Positions 25,633 through 33,071 of a DNA stretch of 33,071 bases are shown piece after piece. The translations under genes and the position numbers were made by a program. Source of the DNA: Eubacteriales bacterium (GTDB lineage Bacteria; Bacillota; Clostridia; Lachnospirales; Lachnospiraceae); assembly GCA_030524125.1 (NCBI GenBank), contig JAUNHB010000027.1, positions 1-33,071 on the forward strand. The letters are read 5' to 3'. Numbering within the stretch: the first letter of the stretch is position 1; every line of letters starts with the position of its first letter. Under the pieces are notes generated by a model. It had not been told where the DNA came from and ran no database searches. It saw only the letters and a program-made list of their open reading frames with translations.

Positions 25633-27129
25633 CTATCGATATGCTGTGCACTCCGGTTCATAGGTATCAAAACACACTTGATCGATCACCGTCTTAATCT
25701 CGTTATCATACACAACGATATTTATTCCTCGATCATTGTATGAATATTCCGTTCCGTCGATCAATATGGAGCTGTTGTTTCCATAGTCCAGCGCGGCAGA
25801 AAAAATATAATAGGGAACCCGCCCTTCCCGCAGCGTCCCGCTCGCATCGACATAGTCGTCTTCCATAATCTCTGTCAACACTTCACCGTCTTTGATCGCC
25901 AGATAACTGTACCCGTAATGCTCGCTCAGCGGAAACGCAAACCCAAGAGAACGCATGGCTTCGTCAATCTCTTCATTCAGTCTGCTGGACGCTTCATATC
26001 TGACGGATATAAACGTCGTATATCTTTCCTGATCCAGCATGGCGATATAGGAAGCCAGATCCGTTTCATTACGGAGTTCAAAATTCTCCCATATATGCTC
26101 ATTAAATGCTCTTGATTCTTCCCATTGCTCATCGACAACGGCGGTCAGTCCATTGACACCCAGCATCTCGTTCGCCAGATATCGGCTGATCTTGCGGGCT
26201 CCCGATGGATTCGCATGCGCATTCTTAACTCCATCATATGCGCTGTCACTCATGTCTGACGCATATTCAAATCCGATCTTGTCATATAGTTCTTTCATAT
26301 TGAAATCATAGAAAGTCAGGTTATGCGCGTCCGCATAAGTCTTAACCGCCGCGTTCCGTCCAAGCGTTTCTGCGCGTGTGGGAGTTTTGATCAAAATCAA
26401 TTCAATCCCGTTCTCATCGCACAGCTCGGTGATCCGATCCAGATAAACCGCGGCGTTCTCCTCAAACTCGTCCGCTTCTACAGACGCCTCCGGCTCCAGA
26501 GGTTCATACGTCGTATCATCACACATCTCCAGTACTCCCGAAAATCCTTTAGCCAGAATGCCAGCATCCGCTTCCCACCATGCCAGATCCGCCTCTTCCA
26601 GCTCTGTCCATCTGGTATGATAACGAATGTTATCCAACACATAGCTAAGAAACGTCTGCGAACCATCTAACTCAGTCACCGTCTTGATCGCCTCTTGTTT
26701 AACTGATCCGTTTTTCATATCGTTCAGTGCAATTCTTGCCGCTGACTCATTCTCCTCAAGTTCTAAAAAGAGCATATAACAATCCAATATCACAACCTTT
26801 GGCGACTGATATTGCAATGCTTCTTTCAGCCAATAATAAGATATCCACATCGGTTGGCTGCTGCTGGCAAGATTATAACTCCGGATTTCAGTTTCATCAT
26901 AGATATCCTGCGGATTTAATGCACATTGTGTATGACTGCTACCCAGCAGCAGTACGTCCACGGTCTCCGGCTCCATTTCGTAAAAACCAGCATATGTATT
27001 TGTCGAACGACCGTTTCGATACAAATATTTTGGCGTCAGCGTGCGGTTGATCCCATACACCATCAGCAGAAGAAGCGCCAGAAATATAAACACTTTAACA
27101 ACAATCCCTATTTTCTTTTTGCCTGCCAT
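25633..27129 (-). CDS. SGNH/DHHW-like membrane-anchored partner of the MBOAT acyltransferase
   Basis: 498 residues. One N-terminal membrane helix (about 8-26) places the rest outside. Residues 57-70 read TVDVLLLGSSHTQC, resembling the nucleophile block of SGNH-like proteins that accompany MBOAT acyltransferases (AlgX/AlgJ/DHHW group), and NAHANPSGARKISRYL near residue 305 resembles the block with the catalytic His. The C-terminal 100 residues are an extra beta-rich region. It probably transfers acyl (acetyl) groups, passed through the membrane by the MBOAT protein, to an extracellular polymer. GGAGGG precedes the ATG; 18 bases after the MBOAT stop. Base composition is clearly AT-richer than the flanking housekeeping genes. 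Confidence 0.8.
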   Translation of the reverse strand: MAGKKKIGIVVKVFIFLALLLLMVYGINRTLTPKYLYRNGRSTNTYAGFYEMEPETVDVLLLGSSHTQCALNPQDIYDETEIRSYNLASSSQPMWISYYWLKEALQYQSPKVVILDCYMLFLELEENESAARIALNDMKNGSVKQEAIKTVTELDGSQTFLSYVLDNIRYHTRWTELEEADLAWWEADAGILAKGFSGVLEMCDDTTYEPLEPEASVEADEFEENAAVYLDRITELCDENGIELILIKTPTRAETLGRNAAVKTYADAHNLTFYDFNMKELYDKIGFEYASDMSDSAYDGVKNAHANPSGARKISRYLANEMLGVNGLTAVVDEQWEESRAFNEHIWENFELRNETDLASYIAMLDQERYTTFISVRYEASSRLNEEIDEAMRSLGFAFPLSEHYGYSYLAIKDGEVLTEIMEDDYVDASGTLREGRVPYYIFSAALDYGNNSSILIDGTEYSYNDRGINIVVYDNEIKTVIDQVCFDTYEPECTAYR

Positions 27130-27147
27130 ATTCCACTTCCCTCCTGC

Positions 27148-28623
27148 CTAAAAATTTCCATAGATAAAATCAGCCGCGTCAAATCCGTATCCGTAAGTTC
27201 CAAACACCATAATCACGGCAATCGCCGCAAGATATAGTCCCCACCGGAATACCAGCGGCTGACGGAGGATTTTATCCCGAATCACAATGCCGCGCTCTTG
27301 TGCTGTACTGACTGATATCAAAATCAAAATCGCCAAAATCAAGATACCCCATTCCTTCCATTCGAGTCCAAGGGAAAACAAAGAATCATCGAAAAAAATC
27401 CATGGATTGTACACCGTAAACAATGACTTGATCATCGAAGCTCCTTTTCGGAAAGATTCTGCCCGAAACATGATCCATGCCAACATGACCAGCAAGAACG
27501 TGACTGTCCGTTCCATATAAAGCCGCAGTCTGCGCCCCTCATCCAGTCCGATCAGATGATACAGCCAATCCCGTATTCCCCATGTCAGATTTCCCGCAAT
27601 CTGATAGCCTGCATGGACAAGCCCCCAAAATACATATTTCAGCCCATTTCCATGCCACAGGCCGCTCACCGCGAACGTGATACAAAGATTCAGATATTTT
27701 CGCAAGGTTCCCTTACGGTTTCCTCCCAGCGGTATGTAAACATAGTCTTTGAGCCAACTGCTCAGGGAAATGTGCCATCTTCCCCAAAATTCCTTAATAC
27801 TGGAAGAAAAGTACGGATGACGGAAATTCTCGGCAAGGCGAATCCCAAATAGCAGCGCAGTTCCCTGAGCCAACGTTACGCAGGCAAGGAAATCCGCATA
27901 AAGCTGGATACTATAAAGTACTCCTCCCACCAGCACATAACAGCCCCGATACATCTGATATCCTCTGAAAATAGTATCCACCACCACGCCCGCCTTATCG
28001 GCGATCATCAGTTTCAGAAAAAATCCCCATATGATCAGCATAAAGCCTTTTACAAATTTCTCCTCGTCAAATCTGTGTCCTTCAATCAGCTGCGGCTCCA
28101 ACTGCTCATAACGAGGAATTGGTCCCTGAAGAATTTGCGGAAAAAATGAGATAAACAACGCATATTTGAACAGATTGCGCTGCGCTTTGACCTTTCCATG
28201 CCAAATATCCACCAGATAAGCTATGATCTGCATGGTAAAGAAAGAAAGTCCGATTGAAATCAGCATACCCGAATGCCGTCTGTGAAGAATGGTTTCAAAA
28301 AAAGAAAGAATTCCTCTGTATTTAGCTGCAAACAACGGCACTAAAGCAAGAACCAGTGAAACCGCAAGCGCTGCTCTCCGCAGGTATTTACCCCCCCCCG
28401 CAGGTTCTACGAAGGAAACATGCTCCATCCATATGCCAAGAATCCATGTAACGGCAATGATCCCAAGAAAGACAATCATTCCCCGGAAAGATTCCGTTGC
28501 CAGCCAAAAATAAGACAAGCTTCCCGCCAGAAGCATGATCCAGCGGAACCGCAGCGGCATCAGATAATACCCGACCAGTACCGCCGCCAGAAAAACATAA
28601 AAATACAGTGACACAAAATCCAT
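27148..28623 (-). CDS. MBOAT-family membrane O-acyltransferase (AlgI/DltB-like)
   Basis: 491 residues from the ATG at 28623 (AGGAG about 10 bases upstream). About ten membrane helices. MBOAT signatures: FFPQILQGPIPRYEQL, FWGRWHISLSSWLKDYVYIPLGG (His284) and the invariant histidine in SGLWHGNG (His324). These proteins move acyl groups across the membrane for O-acetylation of polysaccharides or teichoic acid esters. The next gene encodes its SGNH-like partner. Codons for residues 74-78 contain nine consecutive G on the coding strand; one base more or less would stop translation within about 20 codons. AT-rich relative to neighbours, probably acquired. Confidence 0.9.
   Translation of the reverse strand: MDFVSLYFYVFLAAVLVGYYLMPLRFRWIMLLAGSLSYFWLATESFRGMIVFLGIIAVTWILGIWMEHVSFVEPAGGGKYLRRAALAVSLVLALVPLFAAKYRGILSFFETILHRRHSGMLISIGLSFFTMQIIAYLVDIWHGKVKAQRNLFKYALFISFFPQILQGPIPRYEQLEPQLIEGHRFDEEKFVKGFMLIIWGFFLKLMIADKAGVVVDTIFRGYQMYRGCYVLVGGVLYSIQLYADFLACVTLAQGTALLFGIRLAENFRHPYFSSSIKEFWGRWHISLSSWLKDYVYIPLGGNRKGTLRKYLNLCITFAVSGLWHGNGLKYVFWGLVHAGYQIAGNLTWGIRDWLYHLIGLDEGRRLRLYMERTVTFLLVMLAWIMFRAESFRKGASMIKSLFTVYNPWIFFDDSLFSLGLEWKEWGILILAILILISVSTAQERGIVIRDKILRQPLVFRWGLYLAAIAVIMVFGTYGYGFDAADFIYGNF
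28391..28399 (-). repeat. Poly-G (G9) tract inside the MBOAT gene
   Basis: Nine C on the plus strand read as GCG-GGG-GGG-GGT (Ala-Gly-Gly-Gly) in the acyltransferase. One added G gives an immediate TAA; one lost G gives TAG 16 codons downstream. The displayed sequence is in the ON phase. Confidence 0.85.
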
Positions 28624-28664
28624 AACCAATCATCTCCTCGTATTGTAAAATGAAAAAGCCTTCA

Positions 28665-28693
28665 GTAAGCCGCTCCTTCCTGTAGGGGCTTAC
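28665..28693. terminator. Hairpin between prp and the MBOAT gene
   Basis: GTAAGCC (28665-28671) pairs with GGCTTAC (28687-28693). On the plus strand a U6 run follows almost directly (28696-28701); on the minus strand a U5 run follows after 7 bases. It may end the RNase G-Prp transcript before the acyltransferase cassette. No good promoter was found between it and the MBOAT start; TACAAT just upstream of the ribosome site is too close to be convincing. Confidence 0.4.
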
Positions 28694-28735
28694 CAATTTT
28701 TTGATTTTTACCCCAAATCACGGGCGAATTAGACC

Positions 28736-29050
28736 TTACGGTACTACCTTCAGATATTCCTCCCCATACGCCTTAACGATATTTTCAAGGCCGAGCATCA
28801 GGGAATCCATCAGAAGCTGCGCGCCCGGGGAGGGGGCGGACGCGAACTCCCAGCTCTCGATCATGCCGTCCCGGCAGTCGCAGGTGAACGCATCCTCCGT
28901 AAACTGCTCGATGGAATTGATGGCGTTGATCACCAGCGCCGACACCGCCGCGCACACGATATCCTCCCCGGCCTCTGCGTACAGGGCGTGCCCTTTGATG
29001 TGAAAGCTTTTATACTGTCCGTTCTCTTTTTCCACCTGGATCTCGATCAT
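28736..29050 (-). CDS. prp: Ribosomal-processing cysteine protease Prp
   Basis: 104 residues. Catalytic pair His21 (IKGHALYAEAG) and Cys33 (DIVCAAVSALV), the hallmark of Prp, which cuts the N-terminal extension from L27. Its ATG overlaps the RNase G stop as ATGA. In most Firmicutes prp lies between rplU and rpmA; here it is separated from them by the acyltransferase pair and repeat copy 2. The L27 in this window carries the matching cleavage sequence. Confidence 0.95.
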   Translation of the reverse strand: MIEIQVEKENGQYKSFHIKGHALYAEAGEDIVCAAVSALVINAINSIEQFTEDAFTCDCRDGMIESWEFASAPSPGAQLLMDSLMLGLENIVKAYGEEYLKVVP

Positions 29051-30249
29051 CGAATCCCACACTCCTTTGCCTGTTCCTTCAATGTTTTGCGCTGCTTCTT
29101 CCGGGTGATCTCCATAAGCCCCAGCGCGGTCATGTCCACGGCCGCCGCCTTCATGGGATCCCGGCGAAGCTCTGTCCGCATAAGCTCCAGAAGCCATTCG
29201 GCGGCTCCGTCCTCCTCCATGTCCACAAAGTCCACCAGCAGGATGCCGGAGAGGTTTCTCAGGATCATCTGTCTGGCGATCTCGATGGCCGCCTCGCGGT
29301 TGATCCTGCGGATCGTCTCCTGCTTGTCCTTTCCTTTGACGCACTTGCCGGTGTTCACGTCGACGACTGTCAGCGCCTCCACCTGCTCGATGACCAGATA
29401 CGCGCCGGATTTCATCCATACCCGTTCGGACAGGGCGTCGGCCATGCCTTTTTCCAGCCGGTACTCTGCCTTCAGAGGGTACTGAGGGTCCTGTCGGAGA
29501 CAAAGCTTTTCGAGATCCTCCGGCGCTTCCTCCATGAGACAGGACCGGAGCTCCTCATAGACCGCCGGGTCGTCGGTCAGGATCGACCGGAGCTCCCGGC
29601 TGCGGCTGTCCAGAAGCGAACTGACATAGGCCGGACGCCCGCGAAACACGCAGGAAAAGAGCGTCCTGTGGACCGCCTGCCCCGTCAGGTACTCCCGGAG
29701 GGCGAGGAGGCGGCCGTACTCCCGGTCCAACTCCTCCTCTCCCGCCTGCGCCGCGCTGGTGCGCACGATCATCCCGAAGGAATCCGCTGAAGCTTTGTCT
29801 GCGGCCCATTCCTTCAGCCGCCGTTTCTCCGGCGCGGACAGCTTTCCAGAATAGCCGACCGTGCGGCTTCCGGTGGTCAGCACCAGATATTTGCCCGACA
29901 GGTTCAGGTCGGTCGTGACCGAGGGCGGCTTCGTCTTGACCGCCTCCCGGCTCACCTGTACGAGAAGCTCGTCCCCCTGGACGGGAGGGCCGCTTTTCCC
30001 GGCGGGCTTTGTGTAGACGGGCGCTTTGGCGTCCTCCAGAGGAAGATAGCACAGCACGCCCTTCTGGATCTCCACGAAGGCCGCCCGTATATTTTTTACG
30101 ACGTTTTGCACCCGCCCCACATAAATATTTCCGAGAAGGGACTCCTGCCCTTCCGGGTAGAGAGAAAGCTCGGCCAGCCGTCCGTCCTCGTAGAGAGCGT
30201 CCGCCAGCACGCCTTCCCGGATGCGGGTGATGATTCTTGTACTATCCAA
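29047..30249 (-). CDS. rng: Ribonuclease E/G family protein (RNase G type)
   Basis: 400 residues from TTG at 30249, chosen because GGGGGAAG lies just upstream and the protein then begins (M)DSTRIITRIREGVL, a usual RNase G start. S1-like RNA-binding region at about 35-105 (NIYVGRVQNVVKNIRAAFVEI), catalytic-domain core with VDVNTGKCVKGKDKQETIRRINREAA and LLVDFVDMEE carrying the metal-binding Asp. It cleaves single-stranded RNA and matures rRNA/mRNA. It ends shortly after the catalytic domain and the visible zinc-link cysteines of RNase E are not evident. Overlaps the DUF2344 gene by 8 bases and prp by 4. Confidence 0.94.
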   Translation of the reverse strand: MDSTRIITRIREGVLADALYEDGRLAELSLYPEGQESLLGNIYVGRVQNVVKNIRAAFVEIQKGVLCYLPLEDAKAPVYTKPAGKSGPPVQGDELLVQVSREAVKTKPPSVTTDLNLSGKYLVLTTGSRTVGYSGKLSAPEKRRLKEWAADKASADSFGMIVRTSAAQAGEEELDREYGRLLALREYLTGQAVHRTLFSCVFRGRPAYVSSLLDSRSRELRSILTDDPAVYEELRSCLMEEAPEDLEKLCLRQDPQYPLKAEYRLEKGMADALSERVWMKSGAYLVIEQVEALTVVDVNTGKCVKGKDKQETIRRINREAAIEIARQMILRNLSGILLVDFVDMEEDGAAEWLLELMRTELRRDPMKAAAVDMTALGLMEITRKKQRKTLKEQAKECGIR

Positions 30250-30946
30250 TCTCTTCCCCCAGTTCTTCCAGCGGGACAAGGCGGCGCTCTCCGTCCGTCC
30301 CCTGATCCGCGTACATTTCCTTCCGGCAGACGAGAAGCGACGCGGGCGTCAGCGGAACGCCCTCGCTGTCCGCAAAGGCCTTCATCAGAAGCTCCGGCTT
30401 CAAGTTGTGTACGCTCCCGGCGGACACTTTAAGAGAAACGATGCCGTCCGCCGCGGCGGCTCCGTAGATCCACGGGCGGATGTCCGTCTCCTGCTCTCCC
30501 TTCTTCGTCTCCTTCAGGACGACGATCTCAGGCTTCTCAAGGAACCGGAGAAACCGCTCCTCCCAGCCGTCCTTTGGCGCATGGCCCTCCCGGAAGCGAA
30601 CCTCATAGTCCGCGGCGGCCACGCTGGCCATGGCGTTTTTGCTGCCCTCCGGCAGGAGACGCCAGCTCACCACGTCGATCCCCTCGGCCATGACCGCGTT
30701 CAGCCGCCGGACGGCCTCCTCAGAGGACGGGGAACTCTTGACGCCGATATCCATATATTCGCCGTCGCTCTCGATGCCAAGCCCCAGCGGGGAGGCGAAG
30801 GACATGATCATGTGGGGCGTGAAGCCCTCGGAATAACACATGTCGATCTCCGCCCGGCGCATGGCCTTCTGAAAATACCGCATGACGTCCAGATGGCCGA
30901 TAAAGCGCAGGCAGCCGTATTTTCGGAAACGGACCCTAATGTTCAT
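30242..30946 (-). CDS. TIGR03936/DUF2344 family protein
   Basis: 234 residues from the ATG at 30946 (GGAGGAGGT 7 bases upstream). N-terminal signature MNIRVRFRKYGCLRFIGHLDVMRYFQ and YSEGFTPHMIMSFASPLGLG identify this family, which in many Firmicutes is encoded between a TIGR03960 radical SAM protein and RNase G and is sometimes fused to the former. Exact function unknown; a role with the radical SAM protein in RNA or ribosome modification is only contextual. It overlaps the radical SAM gene by 11 bases and rng by 8, so all three are coupled. Confidence 0.92.
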   Translation of the reverse strand: MNIRVRFRKYGCLRFIGHLDVMRYFQKAMRRAEIDMCYSEGFTPHMIMSFASPLGLGIESDGEYMDIGVKSSPSSEEAVRRLNAVMAEGIDVVSWRLLPEGSKNAMASVAAADYEVRFREGHAPKDGWEERFLRFLEKPEIVVLKETKKGEQETDIRPWIYGAAAADGIVSLKVSAGSVHNLKPELLMKAFADSEGVPLTPASLLVCRKEMYADQGTDGERRLVPLEELGEEIG

Positions 30947-32792
30947 GGCAGACACCTCCTCCATAGACGGCGGCCCCGCAGCCGGAGCAGCCCTGACGGC
31001 AGTTGACCGTCACCTGCTCCCCGCGGGCCTTGTGCCATTCTTTTAACAAAAATTTCTTCGTGACGCCGATATCGATGAAATCCCACGGGAACCGCTCGTC
31101 CTCGGCTCTCTCCCGCACGGTGTAGAAATCCGGATCCACGCCGCACTCCGCAAACGCCTCCTGCCACAGCTCGTTCCGGAAATACTCGCCCCACGAGTCG
31201 AACAGGCAGCCCTTCTCGTAGGCTCTCCGGATGACCGCGGCCACGCGCCGGTCGCCTCTGGCCAGAACGCCCTCGAGGACCGTCACATCGGCCTCGTGCC
31301 AGTTGTATTTGATGCTCTTCTTATTCTTCTGCTCCTTGATCTCGTGGTTCACCACATAAGCCCGGTGCAGAAATTCCTCCTTCGTGCACATCTGCGCCCA
31401 CTGGAACGGCGTGAAGGGCTTCGGCACAAAGAACGAGGTGCTGACCACGATCTGACATTTGCCGTTCCGCCGCTCCTTCGGGACCTCGTAGTAGCGCTCG
31501 GAGATCTTCTCCGCCAGATGGGCGATCCCCTTCATATCCTCCTCGGTCTCGGTGGGAAGTCCCAGCATGAAATAGAGCTTCACGCGGCTCCATCCGCCCT
31601 CGAAAGCCTGTCCCGCGCCGGAGAGGATGACCTCCTCGGTCAGTCCCTTGTTGATCACGTCCCGGAGCCTCTGGGAACCGGCCTCCGGCGCGAAGGTCAG
31701 GCTGCTCTTTTTGATATCCTGTACCTTGCTCATCACATCCAGCGAGAACGCGTCGATCCGAAGAGACGGAAGCGAAATGTTGATCCCTTTGGATCCAAAT
31801 TCGTCGATCAGGAAATGGACCAGCTCTCCCAGCTGCGAGTAATCGCTGGAGCTGAGCGAGCTTAAGGAAATCTCCTCGTAACCCGTATTTTTCAGAAGGG
31901 CGTACGCCTTTTTCTTCAGCATGTCCAGATCCCGCTCCCTTGTGGGACGGTAGAGCATTCCGGCCTGACAGAACCGGCAGCCCCGGATGCAGCCCCGCTG
32001 GATCTCCAGCACGCCCCGATCCTGCGTGGCTTTGACGTAGGGCACGACCGGACGCTCCGGATAATAGGTGTCCGTCACGTCCATGACGATCTGCTTGCTC
32101 ACCTTCTGCGGCGCCTCCGGACATCGGGGCTCCATGGCCGCCAGCGTGCCGTCCTCCCGGTAGGAGACCTCGTAGAGCGAGGGCACATAGATGCCGGGGA
32201 TCTGCGCGGCCTCCCGGAGAAAAGCTTCCCTCGTGCGTCCGCTGCCCTTCCATTCCTTATAGAGATCCATCAGCCGGAAATACTGGGTCTCGCCCTCGCC
32301 GATGTAGAACAGATCGAAAAATTCCGCCAGCGGCTCCGGATTGTAGGTACAGGGGCCTCCGCCGATGACGAACGGGTGATCCGCCGTCCGATCCTTCGCC
32401 TCCAGAGGGATGCCCGACAGCTCCAGCACCTGCAGGATGTTCGTGTAGCACATCTCGTACTGGATCGTGATGCCGAGAAAATCAAACTCCCGCACCGGAT
32501 CCTGCGACTCCAGCGCAAAGAGAGGAATCTTCCGCTCCCTCATGACATGGTCCAGATCCGGCCACGGCGAATAGACCCGCTCGCACCAGATATCGTCCCG
32601 GCGGTTGAACATGTCGTAGAGGATCTGGATGCCCAGATGGGACATGCCAATCTCATACACATCCGGAAAACACATGCAGAAACGGATGGCCACATTTTTG
32701 TCCTTCATGACCGAATTGACTTCCCCTCCGATATAACGGGCAGGTTTGTCTATTTTTAACAAAATTTCATCAGATAATGCAAGCTTTCTCAT
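30936..32792 (-). CDS. TIGR03960-family radical SAM protein with N-terminal B12-binding-like domain
   Basis: 618 residues. N-terminal region (about 30-200) looks like a cobalamin-binding-type fold (FPDVYEIGMSHLGIQILYDMFN, FVIGGGPCTYNPEPLAEFFD). The radical SAM cluster motif is CIRGCRFC (268, 272, 275). The core continues with LTFAPEAGSQRLRDVINKG. The C-terminal end is Cys-rich (CRQGCSGCG then GGGVC), which could hold another cluster. Substrate unknown. First gene of the operon leading into RNase G and Prp; its promoter is at 32971-32999. Confidence 0.93.
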   Translation of the reverse strand: MRKLALSDEILLKIDKPARYIGGEVNSVMKDKNVAIRFCMCFPDVYEIGMSHLGIQILYDMFNRRDDIWCERVYSPWPDLDHVMRERKIPLFALESQDPVREFDFLGITIQYEMCYTNILQVLELSGIPLEAKDRTADHPFVIGGGPCTYNPEPLAEFFDLFYIGEGETQYFRLMDLYKEWKGSGRTREAFLREAAQIPGIYVPSLYEVSYREDGTLAAMEPRCPEAPQKVSKQIVMDVTDTYYPERPVVPYVKATQDRGVLEIQRGCIRGCRFCQAGMLYRPTRERDLDMLKKKAYALLKNTGYEEISLSSLSSSDYSQLGELVHFLIDEFGSKGINISLPSLRIDAFSLDVMSKVQDIKKSSLTFAPEAGSQRLRDVINKGLTEEVILSGAGQAFEGGWSRVKLYFMLGLPTETEEDMKGIAHLAEKISERYYEVPKERRNGKCQIVVSTSFFVPKPFTPFQWAQMCTKEEFLHRAYVVNHEIKEQKNKKSIKYNWHEADVTVLEGVLARGDRRVAAVIRRAYEKGCLFDSWGEYFRNELWQEAFAECGVDPDFYTVRERAEDERFPWDFIDIGVTKKFLLKEWHKARGEQVTVNCRQGCSGCGAAVYGGGVCHEH

Positions 32793-32964
32793 GAATTACC
32801 TCGCTATTTTTGTGCAAAATCAACAACTCCGAAAATTGGAAACTCCCATGGGATCCTGGACTTTCGAGCCGCTGGACGCGCCGTTTTTCGGCCGCTTTTT
32901 CGCCTGTTTTTGCCGCTGCGTAACATTTTTTCTGACACGGACAAAATGACACTATGCAACACGT
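32793..32964 (-). other. Untranslated leader of the radical SAM operon
   Basis: About 170 bases separate the predicted transcription start from the ATG at 32792. It contains A-rich runs alternating with CGGC-type segments (minus strand) and a CCCATGGG palindrome, but no riboswitch or terminator that I recognise. No convincing small ORF with a ribosome site was found. Confidence 0.35.
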
Positions 32965-32970
32965 TGGATA

Positions 32971-32999
32971 ATTATACACTATTCCTTGGGGATATTCAA
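32971..32999 (-). promoter_or_regulatory. Promoter of the radical SAM-DUF2344-rng-prp operon
   Basis: Minus-strand -35 TTGAAT (32994-32999), 17-base spacer, -10 TATAAT (32971-32976). Beyond it, 33000-33071 shows no gene or recognisable element on either strand. Confidence 0.75.
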
Positions 33000-33071
33000 C
33001 TGGACCTTTTTTTGCGCCACGACATACGCATGAATGTATTTCTCTCCCCGTTTCTCGATTTTCTCTCTTTA

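Overview
The window looks like chromosomal DNA of a fairly GC-rich clostridial Firmicute, probably a Lachnospiraceae-type gut anaerobe. This is inferred from family content, strong Shine-Dalgarno sites, L27 with the N-terminal extension that Prp removes, an acyl-CoA dehydratase activase, an Fe-S type two-subunit L-serine dehydratase and a Rnase G/L21/L27/ObgE cluster. No database search was possible, so the species is not claimed. No rRNA, tRNA, CRISPR array, phage or insertion-sequence transposase was seen.

Layout. 1-670 (minus): N-terminal part of an acyl-CoA dehydratase activase that runs off the left edge. 914-7088 (minus): complete F1Fo ATP synthase operon in the order a, c, b, delta-alpha, gamma, beta, epsilon. 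The delta and alpha subunits form one 676-residue polypeptide. A LysR regulator (7277-8194, plus) is transcribed away from it, followed by lexA with its own promoter and a likely SOS box. 8960-12835 (minus): OmpR-type response regulator, histidine kinase, unknown membrane-anchored protein and VanY-type D,D-carboxypeptidase, closely packed in one operon. 13057-14098 (plus): a small unknown protein and a tandem DUF305 protein. 14168-16947 (minus): cation symporter plus the two L-serine dehydratase subunits. A second LysR gene (17097-18053, plus) diverges from it and overlaps a siroheme/4Fe-4S nitrite/sulfite reductase gene. An AEC-family permease (19607-20548, minus) converges on the reductase.

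20740-32792 (minus) is a conserved housekeeping block. In transcription order it is: B12-domain radical SAM protein, DUF2344 protein, RNase G, Prp protease, [MBOAT acyltransferase and SGNH-like partner], L21, L27, ObgE, YhbY, NadD, YqeK, RsfS, Nudix hydrolase. The bracketed pair is visibly AT-richer, separates prp from rplU/rpmA, and looks like an acquired cell-surface acylation cassette. Its acyltransferase carries a run of nine G residues in the coding strand, where slippage by one base in either direction would truncate the protein.

Two copies of a roughly 157-bp structured repeat, bounded by the inverted ends CAGTTCAGCC/GGCTGAACTG, lie just downstream of minus-strand genes (Nudix gene and SGNH-like gene). 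The observations most worth following are this repeat, the delta-alpha fusion, the poly-G tract in the acyltransferase and the two LysR-centred divergent promoter regions.
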